A DNA stretch of 64,000 nucleotides from Mesostigma viride (GCA_009746045.1 RPFO01000448.1:2641509-2705508), one strand, 5' to 3'. Counted from the first letter of the stretch, positions 33,944 to 46,430 are shown. The notes: generated by a model from the letters alone, not told the origin. Made by a program: numbers and translations.

Positions 33944-36900
33944 ATGAGCTCGGCCGGCCGCCGTCTCCCTCTCTCCTCGCAAGGCATTCGCGCCGCTGAC
34001 GACAACGCCCACGCGACGGACAGCTTCTGGCGGCTCGCCGTCTACATGGCACTGGGAGCGCTCACGGTGGCGCTCGTTCTCGTGATTATGCCTTCATCCG
34101 CGAAACGGTCGCACCCGCTGCGAGGGGATCTAGAGACGCTCCGCAAGCCGCTCCCGTACAAGATCCCCTTTGACACTGGGGGGGCCAGCGGAAGCAGCAC
34201 CAGCAGTAGTAGTAAAAGTGGGGTAGCCCTGAAGGCAGGAGCGGGGCTGAATGTAAAGGGGTCCGCAGGCAGGGGCCGGCTGGGCCCTGGGGCGGAGCAG
34301 TCGCGAAGGCGGACCCAACGGGTGGGGGATGTGGGTGCAGGTCTTGCGGGTCATCGAGAGGAGGCGGGCGGTGAAGGGGGTGGAGAAGGAGAAGGGGAAG
34401 TGGAAGTGGAAGGGGAGGGTTACGACGAGGAGGATGGCAGCACCTTGTACACGGGTACGGATGCTAGAGGTACAGCTCGGCGAGCTGCCACCCGCATCGC
34501 AGGGGGGAGTCCGACAGCACGCCGTCACGCAGGGAGCAGGGCACAGCATGCAAAGGGCATGCAGGGTGGGGCGGGGGTCTCGTCGTTGCATGCGCAAGAG
34601 CAAGCCCCTGGCCTTCGCCAGACAATGCCACAGGGAACAGAGGGCAGGCCGAGACATGCGTCACACATGGAAGGAGAGCTGTTGGGGGAGTCCTTATCAC
34701 GGACCGTGCAGCCATCGGGCAGGCAGCAGCAGCAGCCCTCCTTATCATCATCGGCCTTCTCATCGTCACCATTGTCCTCATCACCGTCACCGTCATCGTC
34801 ATCGTCATCGTCATCATTACCGTCATCATCGCAGCGGCTGCCATCCTCGTCCGCACGCTTGCCCCGCGTGCTGCCTGCTGGCACGCACCCGCGGCACCAC
34901 GTGGCGGCGTCCAGCACAACCAACGATGCGCACCAGCAGAACCTGCAGCCTCGGCCCCAGAGCGCCGCGTCCGCGTTCTTTGCTGGCACGCGCCCCGCGG
35001 TGCCCAACCCGGGCCAGTCAGCCCCGCAAGACCGGGCCGAGTCAGCCCGCGGTCAGCCCCAGTCCGCGGCCACCGCGGCTGCCATCCGCGCAGCGATGCG
35101 GTCGTCGGCGCTGATGTCATCGCAGTCTGGGATGCCCCACGCGGCCACCCCGTCTGCGGTCATGCCGTCGGCAGCAGCCACTTCCTCTCGTCCGGCCCGG
35201 CAGCGGCTGCCCACCTCCACCTCCCTCGTGCCTGCCGCTGCCATGTCTTCTGCCTCCCCAAACACGTTCACCTCCCTCCCCACAAACTCTCCACTGGGTG
35301 GCGGCGGTACAGCGGGGGTCGGCCCAGGTCGGCCTGTGCCGTCTGCTGGCAGCGGCGGCGGGGCAAGGGACGTTGTCGCGACGGTGGTTCGGCCGCGGGC
35401 TCCAGTGGATACACCTCCAGAGGGTCCCCTTCGGCGGGGGCTCATGCAGGGCGGCCGCTGCGTGTGCAAAGGCGAGAAGGTCGATTCGGCGTGCGCGGAC
35501 GAGCCAGGTCTAAACATAGTCTCCCTCCCGCTCCCCCGCGCGCTGCGCGAGCCGGCGCTTGCATACCTCCCGGATATTTACAGCGCGCCGGGGCTAGCGA
35601 TGATGCCAAAAGGGCCCCAGCCGCGGCCGAAACGAATCCGGGGGCTCCTGTGTTTCTATCAGAATTGCCCGGGCCGGCCGGGGTCGCAGGCGGAGGAGGG
35701 GAAGTTTGGTGAAGGTTTGGGGCTGGGGCCGGAGGTCGAGGATATGCTGAGGGGCCCCGCGTGCTGGAATGCTTGCGTCCGGGGCGGTGACGCGGTGATG
35801 ACCTCGATACCCCCGCAGTACCGCTGGAATGGGCGGTTCTTCTACCAGGTGGGTGGGATAGACGGCGTTTGGGTCAGGTGTGTGTGTGGGGGGGTTGTTG
35901 TACCAGGTGGGTGGCACAGGTGGTGCTCGTACCACGAGGGTGGGTGGTGGTCCATCAGTGTCTCACATTCACTACTCATCTTTCTTCCACTAGGTGGGTG
36001 GGCATGGCCAAGGGTCGCATTCTTGTTTGTGCTGGGTGTGAGCTACATGCGTTTGATCTCATTAAGTGTTGGCGTGGCTGCTGCTTCCACCTGGTGCATG
36101 TCCCTGGGAGATGTTCCGTGGCTGCGTTTCTGGCTTCTTCTTTCCGCTTTCTGCTTTACGGTTTCCGATTTCCCATTCCCGCTTCCCGCTTCCCCCTTCC
36201 CGCTTCCCGCTTCCCGCTTTCCGCTCTCGGCTGTCGGCGGTCGGCTACGGCGGTCGGCGGTCGGCTGTCGGCTGTCGGCTGTCGGCTGTCCGCTGTCCGC
36301 TGCCCGCCGCCCGCTGCCCGCTGTCGGCTGTCGGCTGTCGGCTGTCGGCTGTCGGCTGTCGGCTGTCGGCTGTCGGCTGTCGGCTGTCGGCTGTCGGCTG
36401 TCGGCTGTCGGCTGTCGGCTGTCGGCTGTCGGCTGTCGGCTGTCGGCTGTCGGCTGTCGGCTGTCGGCTGTCGGCTGTCGGCTGTCGGCTGTCGGCTGTC
36501 AGCTGTCAGCTGTCGGCTGTCTGCTGTCTGCTTTCTCGTTTCTGTTTTCTGGTTTCTGGCTCTTGTTTCCTATGACTGTTCAAGGCACCTACTTCGCAGC
36601 TGACGGATTCGGGTCCTATTCATCGTCCTAGCTTCCCCTGTCTAGGGGAGGAACATGCTTCCCATGATCTGTCAGCATCACTGTCACCCCTTGGAAGTGA
36701 TGGCAAGACGTGTTATGGCAAGACGGAAGCATTCCCTCCCGTCATCGCTCTGCATGCACGCGTGATTCTTATGCTGCCAACGTCCTGGGCCGATGTCATG
36801 CCAACATTAGGGGGGTGGGAGTGGGGGGTTTGGGGGATGGCCGGTGGGCAAGCGCGCCGGTGAACATTCACGCATCCATTTTGAATATTTCTTGACCATG

Positions 36901-39900
36901 CTCACAGCGGAGAGTATGCATTCATGAACATGGATGCATGCATGGATGGATGCATGGCGATGGGGGGATTGGGGTGGTCCCTTGGTCCACGCAGGATGGG
37001 GGTGGCTCAGGGTCCCCCGTGTTCCGAGTGTTAACCGAGGACGGCCATTACGGCTACGCCAAGTTTGCGTGCGTGCTGGGGCTGGACAAGAAGGGAAACC
37101 ACTTGTTCTGGAGCAACCGAAAAGACCGCGAGTGCGCCAATCGCGTCAAGGGGGGCGGCAAGGTGCGGCATTCCTGGCCTTGGCTTCGCGACAGCGACCC
37201 ATGAACCTTTGGGGGGATCGGATGGCCTAGTTCTAGGGTGGCAGTACTTATAGGAGTAAAGCTGGCAAGGCAGGACAGCCGTGGGAGAGGCGTTTTGAAG
37301 GGCAATGGGGGTAGTAGGAGCAAGGATGGATTGGAAGGGTGTTGGAGCGCCATGTTGGAGGGCCATTACAAGCCTAAGTGGCTTTGAGGGAAGGGAGGGG
37401 GGCGGGGAGGCCTGTAGGGTTCAGTAAGGGGGGCGGGGAGGCCTGTAGGGTTCAGTAAGGGGGGCGGGGAGGCCTGTAGGGTTCAGGAAGGGTCATAGGA
37501 GGGCCGTAGGAGTTTGTCTAACTTCGGAGGGAGTTTGGAGCGCCATACAAGGACCAGCAGAGAATCAGAGGATCTATAATCAAAGCTGCATTTGTGGGCA
37601 GGAAGCCAGGCACCTGGGGGGCAGATCAGTTGTGGCAGGGCTTGGGGGGATTCGAGAAGGGTTTGGGGCGGTTGATAGTGTGCATGAGTGGTGGTGTGGG
37701 GAATAATAGTTCAGTTTGGGTTTATGGTCAGCAATGCGGGAGCATTTAGTCTTAGATATTCATTGTAGTCGTAGTAGGGCTAGTTCAATGTATATATACT
37801 AGCTAATCTGCTGCTTCGAATAACGGTGCCCCACAGTCATGGCACATTTTGCGCCACAGGATGATCTCTGGTGCCGTCAGGTCACATCGAGTGAGCGATT
37901 AATGATTAATGTCCCTGCACATTGTGGTCATAACCCTTTACACCTTGTTGTTTAACCCTTCCCTCCCCCCCCCCCCCCCCCCCGATGTTCTTGCCCCCCC
38001 CCCCCTGCTTAACCCCCCTCCAGGTGGTGACCAACTCCCTGGCTGCGCAGAAAATCGCGGACGAGTGCGGCCTGGGCGACCTGAGCACGCCCGTGAGCTA
38101 CCAGCACATGTACAGCGCCATCCCTGAGGTCAACACGGTGGTGGACCAGGACTACCTGCTCACCTTGGAGGCGACCGGCGTGGCGTTGTCGATGATCATG
38201 TTCATGGGCACGCCCGCTAACGAGGTCCGACAGCTCATGAAGAAGGTGTGTGGGTGGTTGCCTGGATTTCCTGCTTGCAAATAAGGTGCGTGCCGTGGTT
38301 GGTTACTTCAGCTTGTCTAACTTTCTCGTGGAGAGAGTATGTGGCGTGGGCAAAAACCTTTCCTTACTTGCTTGCCCGCCTGCCCGCCCGCCCACCCGCC
38401 TGCCCGCCCACCCGCCCGCCGGCCCGCCGCCCTGCCCATATGCCCACATGCCCGCCTGCCTGCCCACCCACCAGCCCAAGCGCGTGCTGGCCCACCCACC
38501 TGCCCAAGCGCGTGCTGGCCCACCCACCTGCCCAAGCGCGTGCTGGCCCACCCACCTGCCCAAGCGCGTGCTGGCCCACCCGCCTGCCCAAGCGCGTGCT
38601 GGCCCACCCACCTGCCCCAGGGCGTGCTGGCCCACCCACCTGCCCCAGCACGTGCTGGCCCACCCACCTGCCCAAGCGCGTGCTGGCCCACCCACCTGCC
38701 CCCGCGCGTGCTGGCCCACCCACCTGCCCAAGCGCCTGCCAGCCCACCCACCTGCCCCAGTGCGTGCTTGCCTGCAGGAGACCAGCCGTTGCTGCCTTGT
38801 TTCCCGTGAGCGTACTTGTGCGAGGCAAGCGCCCATAACGAGTGTGGCAGCCGATTCACACTCCTCCCATTTGCTGCCGACAATTATCTAGGGCTGGTAC
38901 ATCCGAGTCATGTCGCGACCCGAACCCGAACACCAACACCTGGGGAGAGTACCTGAACACGAATACCGAACATATCCGGTGGATTTCCGGGTGACCCGAA
39001 CACGAACACAAACTTGTGCTGTAAGCTTTGAAGGTGACCCGAACCCGAAGCCGAACACTACCCGAACATTTACCGAATGTGAACAATTCATCAAGATACA
39101 CTTGTAAGTAGGATACGGACACCATCCTTTAGCCAATAAGGACAAGTGACTGTCACAAAAGAAAGCAACAAGCTAGCTGTCGTCTGAAGTTCTGAAACGT
39201 AGAGAAAAGATAAGTTCGCCGGTAGTATAGTGTCTTTTTCATTGTAGTATAGTGTCTTTTTCATTGGCTGCCGGGTACTGACTTATCGTATAATAAGTGA
39301 AAAGTTCTGCGGTTTGGTACTGAAATTTTGGGCAACAACAACAACAACAACTGAAAAGTATGGAAATGTTCGGTACCAGGTCAGAGGCGCATATGTTCGC
39401 CCGGTTCTCAGGGTGACCCGAATACGGACGCGAACATGTTCTGTAAGTTTCCAGGGTGACCCGAATCCGAACAGCACATGTTCGGCCGAACATTTTAAAC
39501 GACCCGAACACCGCACATGTTCGGTATTTGCCCGAACATGTTCATGTTCGGTATGCGGCGGATGTACCAGCCCTACCATTATCCTACTGAACTCCACTAT
39601 GGCCCCCTTGGCCTCACTTTGGATTAGTTGTTACTCAAAATTACTCATCTATTTTTGCTAGTACGAACATGCACATCCTCCTGTACCCCACCCACTCACC
39701 CACCCCAGGTCAACTCCACCTCCATCATCCGCGCAGCCCTCTTTGACATGCTCCTGTCAGGCTACGACCGCCACCCTGGCAACGTGTTCCTGACCGAGGA
39801 GGGGGACCTGGCGCTCATCGACAACGACCAGTCTTTCGAGGACCCGGCAAGTGGCTGCCCGATCGACTCCCTGTTCATCCCTGGGACGCGCAAGAATGTG

Positions 39901-41300
39901 GTGGGCAGGGCGCACCAGTATGTGGTGAGTGCCTGCCGGAAGTTATAGTTGCCGGATTACGTAGTTATCATATATTCTTGGGGAGCTCTGTAGTCGGGGT
40001 TTTCTTTTATGAATATAGTTAGGTAAGTACACGTGCCACTATGAGCAGGGTTGTATGTAGTCGTAGAGCATGGGTCTTCTTACGCGTACGCTATGAGCAC
40101 CCTCCTCTAAGGTTAGTCTGTTATGATGCATATCGCGAACCCGCATGATTTAAAGTAGGTGGGCAGGGAGCGAAGTCTCTTGTGCCCGTGCTTGGCGAGC
40201 GCTAAACACTAGAAGAAGCATTATCATACATTCATAATGCTATATATAGTCGTTAACTATGGTCCTGTTTAGCCGTGCACGGTAAGCGCTCACCACGGAA
40301 AGTCATGCCATATGCATTTTCTTCCTAGCTGTTCTTGCGTACATTTGTACTTGGTTCGGGATTGCGTTTGTTCAAGTAGTCCATCCTGTGCTACCAACTA
40401 GACAACCAGGCGATGTTTGTAAACGTCCTTGGTTCTTGACTCATGGCTTGACTGTGTTTCATTTGTGTGACCATTTCTTTAGCCTCAGAGAGCCTAATCA
40501 AGCCTGTGCTTAAGCCATGTGCTTATTGTGAGAAGAACTGCCTTTCTCCCAAGCGGCCTTCCGTGCCGACGCTATACAGACAGCATTCAATAGTCCATGC
40601 TGCCGTACCCTGCCATGCGAACTGTGCTGCCAAGTGGCATCATTAAATTGCCATTTCATAAGCATTGCGGTGCCAGGGTGTCTTTATGTCAATGAGACAA
40701 CTCTCTTCTTAATGTGTTTATTCCACATCCACTGTTTATTACACATACAATGGGTTCGAGCACGGACGGCAAACAGTGATGCTTGCACGTTTTTGCCGTG
40801 ACCTTGTTACCATGTGAGGCAAGTGTGCGCTTTGCCATATTACGCCGCTCTTGTACCTGGGCAGGTGGCAACAGCGCGGCTGAAACACACATGCACTGTT
40901 TTTCCTTTTTTGTATAGATAATCAAAGTGATAATCTCAGTAAAGTATTATCATGCCCATTCCTGTTGTCCCCGCAGGCACTTGACCTTCGCTGCCACGCC
41001 GACGGGGGCGTCATCGGCAAAAACTACCCGCTCTCCCTCTCGCGCTGCCTCGAGCGCTTCAAGAAGATGTCGCCTGTGCTGGTGATGGATCGCTACAAAC
41101 TGCTAAACCAAAAGCAGGGCGCGAGCGTGGTCAACCGCGCCACCCACATGCTCGAGCTTGGATTCGAGAAGGCATTGCAAAAGTCCCTCGAGTCGCACAA
41201 GGCGCGGTATGATGCGCTCCCGGACGAGAACCTGCCGAAGAAGGGCGCGGACATGATCTGCTACCGGCCCATTTTTGAACCCAAGTGCTTGAACCGATGA
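33944..41300 (+). CDS. Type II membrane protein with atypical kinase-like (DRHxxN / IDND) C-terminus, five exons
   Basis: Exons 33944-35848, 36995-37162, 38024-38245, 39709-39924 and 40977-41300 (TGA). All junctions are GT-AG and all introns are phase 0; together they encode 944 residues. Start chosen at MSSAGRRL because the open frame upstream has no ATG and contains an acceptor-like CAG. Residues about 31-49 (LAVYMALGALTVALVLVIM) form one membrane segment after a basic start, predicting a Golgi/ER lumenal C-terminus. A Ser/Pro/Gln-rich stalk fills residues 60-500. The folded part begins near GGRCVCKGEKVDSACADEPG and runs to the end. Exon 4 has YDRHPGNVFLTEEG (Asp785, Asn790) and LALIDNDQSF (Asp803, Asp805), the catalytic-loop and metal-binding pattern of PI3/PI4-kinase-like and FAM20/actin-fragmin-type kinases. 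A lumenal protein or glycan kinase is possible; the substrate is unknown. An extra upstream exon cannot be excluded. Confidence 0.75.
36222..36520. repeat. GGCTGTC heptamer minisatellite in intron 1
   Basis: About 30 perfect GGCTGTC units with degenerate borders (CCGCTTC, CGGTCGG). Because seven is not a multiple of three but no stop arises, the exon 1 frame stays open through it to 36631; the GTGGGTG donor at 35849 and phase-0 acceptor at 36995 mark it as intron. Confidence 0.9.
37392..37492. repeat. 31-bp tandem repeat in intron 2
   Basis: Three near-identical units of GGGGCGGGGAGGCCTGTAGG plus GTTCAGTAAG. Confidence 0.9.
38370..38775. repeat. 28-bp minisatellite in intron 3
   Basis: Starts with CCCGCCTGCC-type short units and becomes about eleven copies of a 28-bp unit, GCCCACCCACCTGCCCAAGC followed by GCGTGCTG. 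Open frames on both strands are repeat artefacts inside the intron. Confidence 0.9.
38889..39575 (+). mobile_element. hAT-like MITE in intron 3
   Basis: 687 bp with perfect 17-bp terminal inverted repeats TAGGGCTGGTACATCCG and CGGATGTACCAGCCCTA. Flanking 8-mers CAATTATC (38881-38888) and CCATTATC (39576-39583) match at seven of eight bases, an 8-bp target duplication as in hAT elements, whose ends also commonly start TAGGG. Inside, GGTGACCCGAA and GAACATGTTCGG motifs are repeated in both orientations, like subterminal transposase sites. A 23-bp tandem duplication lies at about 39222-39265. No transposase. Confidence 0.8.
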
Positions 41301-41689
41301 GCAGTGCGCCGTATTTGTGAGACGTACGCCATGTACTTCAACCTGTTGATGTATTATTAATAAATCCACGTGTTGTGCTTAACCTGTTAACTTTAATCCA
41401 GGAAGCGGATGAGAGCACACATGGACTATCATGAGTGGTTCCATACATGTAAGGTCCCAAGCTAGGCCTTGCATACTGGCTTATGCTGCCAGGATAAAGA
41501 CAGGCCGGCCGCGTGGCAAGCCAGACTGTTGCCGGGTTTTCTAGTTACATGAAGCATATACCCTGGCTGGCACCTGGCGCTTTGTGTCATGAGGATTGAA
41601 AAAATAATGCACACGTGTCCCCACCGGAGACACATGCACGGACCGAGCATGCACGATTCGGCCAATGATTGCATGCCATATATGTTGGC
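41301..41689. other. 3' flank of the membrane kinase-like gene
   Basis: A TATTAATAAATCCACG at about 41349 may belong to the polyadenylation region. Nothing else recognised. Confidence 0.35.
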
Positions 41690-41970
41690 CTAGGCGATGA
41701 ATTGTAGCCATTGCTTGCGCCTCAGCTAGCCTACGCCTTGACCACACCTCACCTATTTAGCATCCGCTTTATGTCGATGCCTAGCTGCTGATATTGCAGC
41801 TCGAGGAGTCCTCTGTGGCGCCTGCATGCCCGGTTGTGGCAGCGAGAGGAGTGTGGGCTCCCTAGCAAGCCTCCTTCTCATATGTTGTATACAGGGGTTT
41901 GATGCATGTATAGACCAATCGATCGGTACGTACCCCGCATACACGTGACACAGTCTACTATTAAGTGCAT
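41690..41970 (+). mobile_element. Diverged LINE 3' UTR copy
   Basis: Aligns with 47870-48180: shared TTGCGCCT..., TAGCC.ACG.CTTGA, CACCTCAC, GAGGAGTC..CTCTGTGGC, GGCAGCGAGAG and the terminal CACGTGACRCAGTC. Tail decayed to ACTATTAAG. Confidence 0.5.
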
Positions 41971-42244
41971 GAGACATGCAACTACGTATGCGCTTTTACC
42001 GGCCGGCGGGGCCTACAGAGCAACATTACAGCAGTCACTGTTGCTTGCAACTAGCTGGACGTAGTACTCCTGGCAACTTCCTAGGAATCTCGATCAATGC
42101 ACTGATCTCGCAATATGTTGTTTAGCTAAATTTCTGAATGTTAGCCAGCTCGATCCGTGAACTTCAAGTTCATCCGTGAACAAAAGTTATGCCACAAGTC
42201 TATACCCGCTACATCGGATGGCATTAGAATTTAATACATTCTGG

Positions 42245-42460
42245 GCTACTTCCTGAAAGGGTAGGGTGTAAACTACACCTGCTCTGGGTGCACAAAGTGC
42301 TTCTGCACCACCATGATGTATCAGAGCTCAAAGGCCTGGCATGGGGTGGAAGGTCATCATGGCTGAACAATGGCTAGGGCATGCATGGCTTCTCAGCAGA
42401 GAGTAGCTCTCTGCATGGGCACAGCATAACTAGATAAAGCTAGGCATCATTTCATTGCTC
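42245..42460 (+). repeat. Dispersed repeat X, uninterrupted copy
   Basis: GGGTGTAAACTACACCTGCTCTGGGTGCACAAAGTGC and then, after about 50 bases, GGTCATCATGGCTGAACAATGGCTAGGGCATGCATGGCTTCTCAGC. The two blocks match 20950-21010 and 22345-22410, which are separated there by a LINE. Confidence 0.6.
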
Positions 42461-42544
42461 GCCATGATATTGCGTAATAGCTTCGGGAAAAAATATCAGC
42501 GTGTGCGTCTTAGAAAGCGTGTAAAATAAGTCAGCGTGTGCGGC

Positions 42545-42640
42545 CTTCGATCGCGTCTTTCCTCTCAGACACCTACCCTAGTCCTTCCACAGCGTTGGCC
42601 GGATCGCCATGCGTCCAGGCATAGTTGTCTCACTTCATAG
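42545..42640 (-). mobile_element. GAGACAACTA short element, inverted copy
   Basis: On the minus strand reads GAAGTGAGACAACTATGCCT, GGACGCATGGCGATCC, GGAAGGACTAGGGTAG and CTGAGAGGAAAGACGCG, as at 5522-5600, with an extra GGCC. Confidence 0.6.
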
Positions 42641-42670
42641 AAAGACGAAGCGATTGTGATATTCACGGCC

Positions 42671-42831
42671 GAATTTGGCGCCCAAACGTGAAAGTTATGA
42701 GCTCCGCCGTCAGCCATGGCTTCCGCGTGGCTCGTGGCGTCCTGGCCATGATGATACATGGAACGAGCCACGAGCCACGAGCGGACATGGCTGACGGCGG
42801 AGCTCAGAACTTTTGCGACTGAGCCCCAAAT
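42671..42831. repeat. Fold-back inverted repeat
   Basis: Arms of about 65 bases (42671-42737 and 42768-42831) with perfect cores GAGCTCCGCCGTCAGCCATG and CGTGGCTCGTGG against their complements, outer ends GAATTTGG / CCAAATTC, and a 30-base loop. No coding content. Confidence 0.8.
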
Positions 42832-45800
42832 TCAGTCAGGCTTCTTGCATCAGATGCGTCTTATCAAGACCACATCACCTAAAAACGGCCTTTTTTGTTA
42901 CATGGGGTCATATCTCCCACACATATAGTCAGATCGGGGTGCCTTTCTGGACTTAAGGTCCCCCTAGGACCCTGTTCACATCACATTAATTGGGGGGCCA
43001 ACTGACCTATTTTTAGCATCAAACCGTGACGTGGAAAAGTGCAAAAAACGATGTTTTCCAGGCATAAGGAGGCATAGCAGCCACACACAAGTAGTAAATG
43101 TAGTCCAATTCAGCTGGAAATGGTCATGCTTATTAATTTATATCCAAAGACAAAAACCGCCCTTAAGTATGCAATGTAGGACCAAACTATGTGCTATAAT
43201 TCTGGCATACATGAGCCAAAACACCGTTTTAGTGCATTATTTTCAAACTTATGAAGCCCCTGCCAGCACATATGCGGCCCAATCATGCCAGAATTCGTCA
43301 CATTAATAGCACAATACTTGAATTTACACTAGAACACAAGTTGGACATATTAGGACCACTGCCGGCCCACTAAAAGTGACGGATGCAAGCAGAAATAGAG
43401 CGATTTTTGCAAAAATACTCCATATTCTGCGCCATTGTCTTGGAAAACTTTGCATTCTTCACTCAATTATCGTCATGGCTGTCATGGGATTCATATACAT
43501 GCCACTGGGGCTGGATACATTAGCCAACACAGACTAAAAAAGCGATCATCAAGGGATAAAATCACCATCAATCACAGTAGATGCTGGCATTCGGAACAAG
43601 CACCATAGTGCCTACAAGCCTCAAGAAGGGGAGCTTGGCTGACCAGTCGTGCCTGTCGGCTGACCAGTCTCTTTTCTAAACGGGCCCCGCTCGGCAGCAC
43701 ACACAATCTCCTTTGCAGTACTTGGCCCACTCTGCTGGGCACCCCTGCTGTGCGTGTCTTATAGCAGCTAATCCAAATATATATCTGCCAGGTGCCTCTC
43801 TGCTACATGGAAATACAAAGCGCAATCAAGGACAGCAGTGGCTTGGGCTGCTATTCAATTGAGCTCAGCACCTAGCTGCTGTACAACATAATTCTGCATC
43901 AGTGCCTGTCCTAATTGCGCCCCCCCGCCCCCTTGCCATCATCGTCATGCTCATCATAGTCTTTGGAACGTGCACTGAACTCCAACCCTTGGACAGTCCA
44001 TAGGTCATTAAGAATCTGTGCATGTAATGCTAGCTCTTCTCAGTTGAACTCATCTACCACCCTCTCATGGTCGTGTCATCTCTCATGTAATCCACCTAGG
44101 TTTATCGTGGCCACTGATCTTTCAGCCCCTCCTGACATCAAAATCTGGGCAAACACACTGTTGACATCGCCCTTCCGTTTTAGCCTGCATGGCTCCTCAT
44201 GTTTACCCTTATCTCATCCCTCAACACACCTATAACTGTCTATTCATCCCCCTTGCATAGGCGGTGCATAACTGCGGCATGATGGGGGCTTGCCAAAAAT
44301 AGGTGTAAAATGCATGGGATGGCACGGGGAGGCTCACACTCATCGGTTTACAATCACACTCATGTGCTAACAGTGTCCCTCTCTGCTTTTGACACTGCAT
44401 GCACATGCATTTCCTACCGGCTATATCAAGCCTTTAGTGTGGTTTGGTGCATCAAGAGAAATGGCAGGTCAGCTGAGTGCATCAGACCACATTTGTGTTA
44501 AGTGTACGCTTGCAACGCTGTTTGCCCACCGCATGGAGCTCCCCTTTCGGACAGTGGCGCAAGTAGCACTTACACCTTACTCCCAGCCGCTCACCCTGCC
44601 CATGCTAGCAACAAGAACAAATGCATGGTCCCCATCCCAACGTAAGGTGCATCACATGGATGGCCCTGCCATCACCTAGCAGTGTGCCACCCCTCTCCAC
44701 CTCAACCTACTCTGAAATGCCAGGGCCCCAACAAACCTTTCAAGACATGGCACTCCTCAAAGAAGGCAACCCCTCAAAGAAGGCGAGGCAGTTTAGGTCT
44801 AGGGGGGCTTTGGGTAAGTTAAAAGATGATAGAGTTCACTAACACAGGCCACGGCAACGACAACCTGCCTCACCCGCTGCATCCATACATCACAAGCCAT
44901 AAACTGCACAGCCTCGCATGATTGCCTAAGGGTCACGTGATCCAAGGTGCCCTTCAGGCTCACCCCAGCAGCACACCGGCCCATCCTCACCACCCCACTG
45001 GTCATAGTCATCTACAGTGGCATCAAACTCCTCTAGGACAGAGTGCAGTAAAGGCAACATAGACGTCCTGACACAATTGAATAAGAACGTGGCTGCTACC
45101 TACTGCCCTTAATAAAAAATGTCCATGGCTTGCACAAATACGCATTCAATTCTTCAAGCAAGCATGCTAACACCTTCACAGCACATCCCAAGGTTTATAT
45201 CCATCGAGCTTTGTCAACAAGCATGACTTCCTGATGCAAACTTAGCTGTCAAGCTAGGAGGAGGAAAGCTAGGTAAAGAGGTGAGATAGACCCCCCCACA
45301 GCACCTTCCTGCACCAAAACCATGACAATATCATCCAGAGCTTGCTAAATACGTACAGCTAGCCGGTAGCGGGCGACCTTGCAGTCCAGGTTCAGCGCGA
45401 ACATCTCGTGTCAGCACCCGGCGGAGATGGCGGACGCGAACCCACAATGCTATAAAAGCGAGTCATAAGACTATTTCGGGGAGCGGTGAACGGCTTGGAA
45501 CACCGAAGGTATGCCGCGACAAAAGCCTGAAGTTTTTCTCGGAAATACACGCCTGGATGTGGATTAGGGCACCGTTGTCGTGCTTGTGCTTGCGTTGCGA
45601 GCAGGCAACCAGTGTTTCTTGCAGTGTCGAGCAGTAACAGATGGTGGCGCGAGAGCAATATGTGACTTTTAAATCATGGCTACACAGCTTACACCTCCGC
45701 AGGCATGTTGGAACAAGCCCCGCCATGCCGTGAGCCGAAAAAAAGGAAGAAACGCATCAAGCAAGGACGGTCGTAAACGTCACTGAAAACAGCAAAATCT

Positions 45801-46430
45801 GACCTGCCGGCAGGTAATGCGACAGCCTGGAAAATGTGATTCGTTTCTCGAAAAACTGATTAGCGCTCGTGAAAGTAGACTTGAAGCCCATTCGGATTCC
45901 ACCTTTTGGGAATTGTGAGCTTCCAACAAAAAAGTTTCCCCCACAATTAATAAACATGCATTTTCGCTGCCAATTCCAGATCTGGCCGACACAAAAAATC
46001 AGCGTCTCAGTTTGCGAATTATTTTGACGCATGAAAATACGCGAATAATATCTACCATGCATCATCGCAAAGCAGGAGAGTTTACGCGTCGTTTGCATCC
46101 ATCGCAGCGACTTAACATGCATAATTGACTTTTGACTGATATTCCGGCGGACATAGGGTCGACAGCCATGCGAGGTGGAATTTTTCTGGTCCCGTCGTCC
46201 TCAACGCGACGCGTTCGCGCCAAAATTCCCAGGATCTCATGTAACCGGACGGACCGATTTTAGGTGATGTGCGCATCTGCTAGTATAATCGGTTACGGCT
46301 GTAACGCAGTATTTTGCAAATGCCACCAAAATGCAGCCTTGACAAACATTTTGAGCTGTCGTCGGCATTCCGCCGTCGACAGCAGCACGTGCGACATCAA
46401 CTCCTGCGGACGCCAACCTTTTCGCGCTGA
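42832..46430. other. Long non-coding stretch, nothing recognised
   Basis: About 3.6 kb of mixed composition with only short frames. No domain, RNA gene or clear repeat ends seen. A C-tract lies at 43920-43933. Confidence 0.5.
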
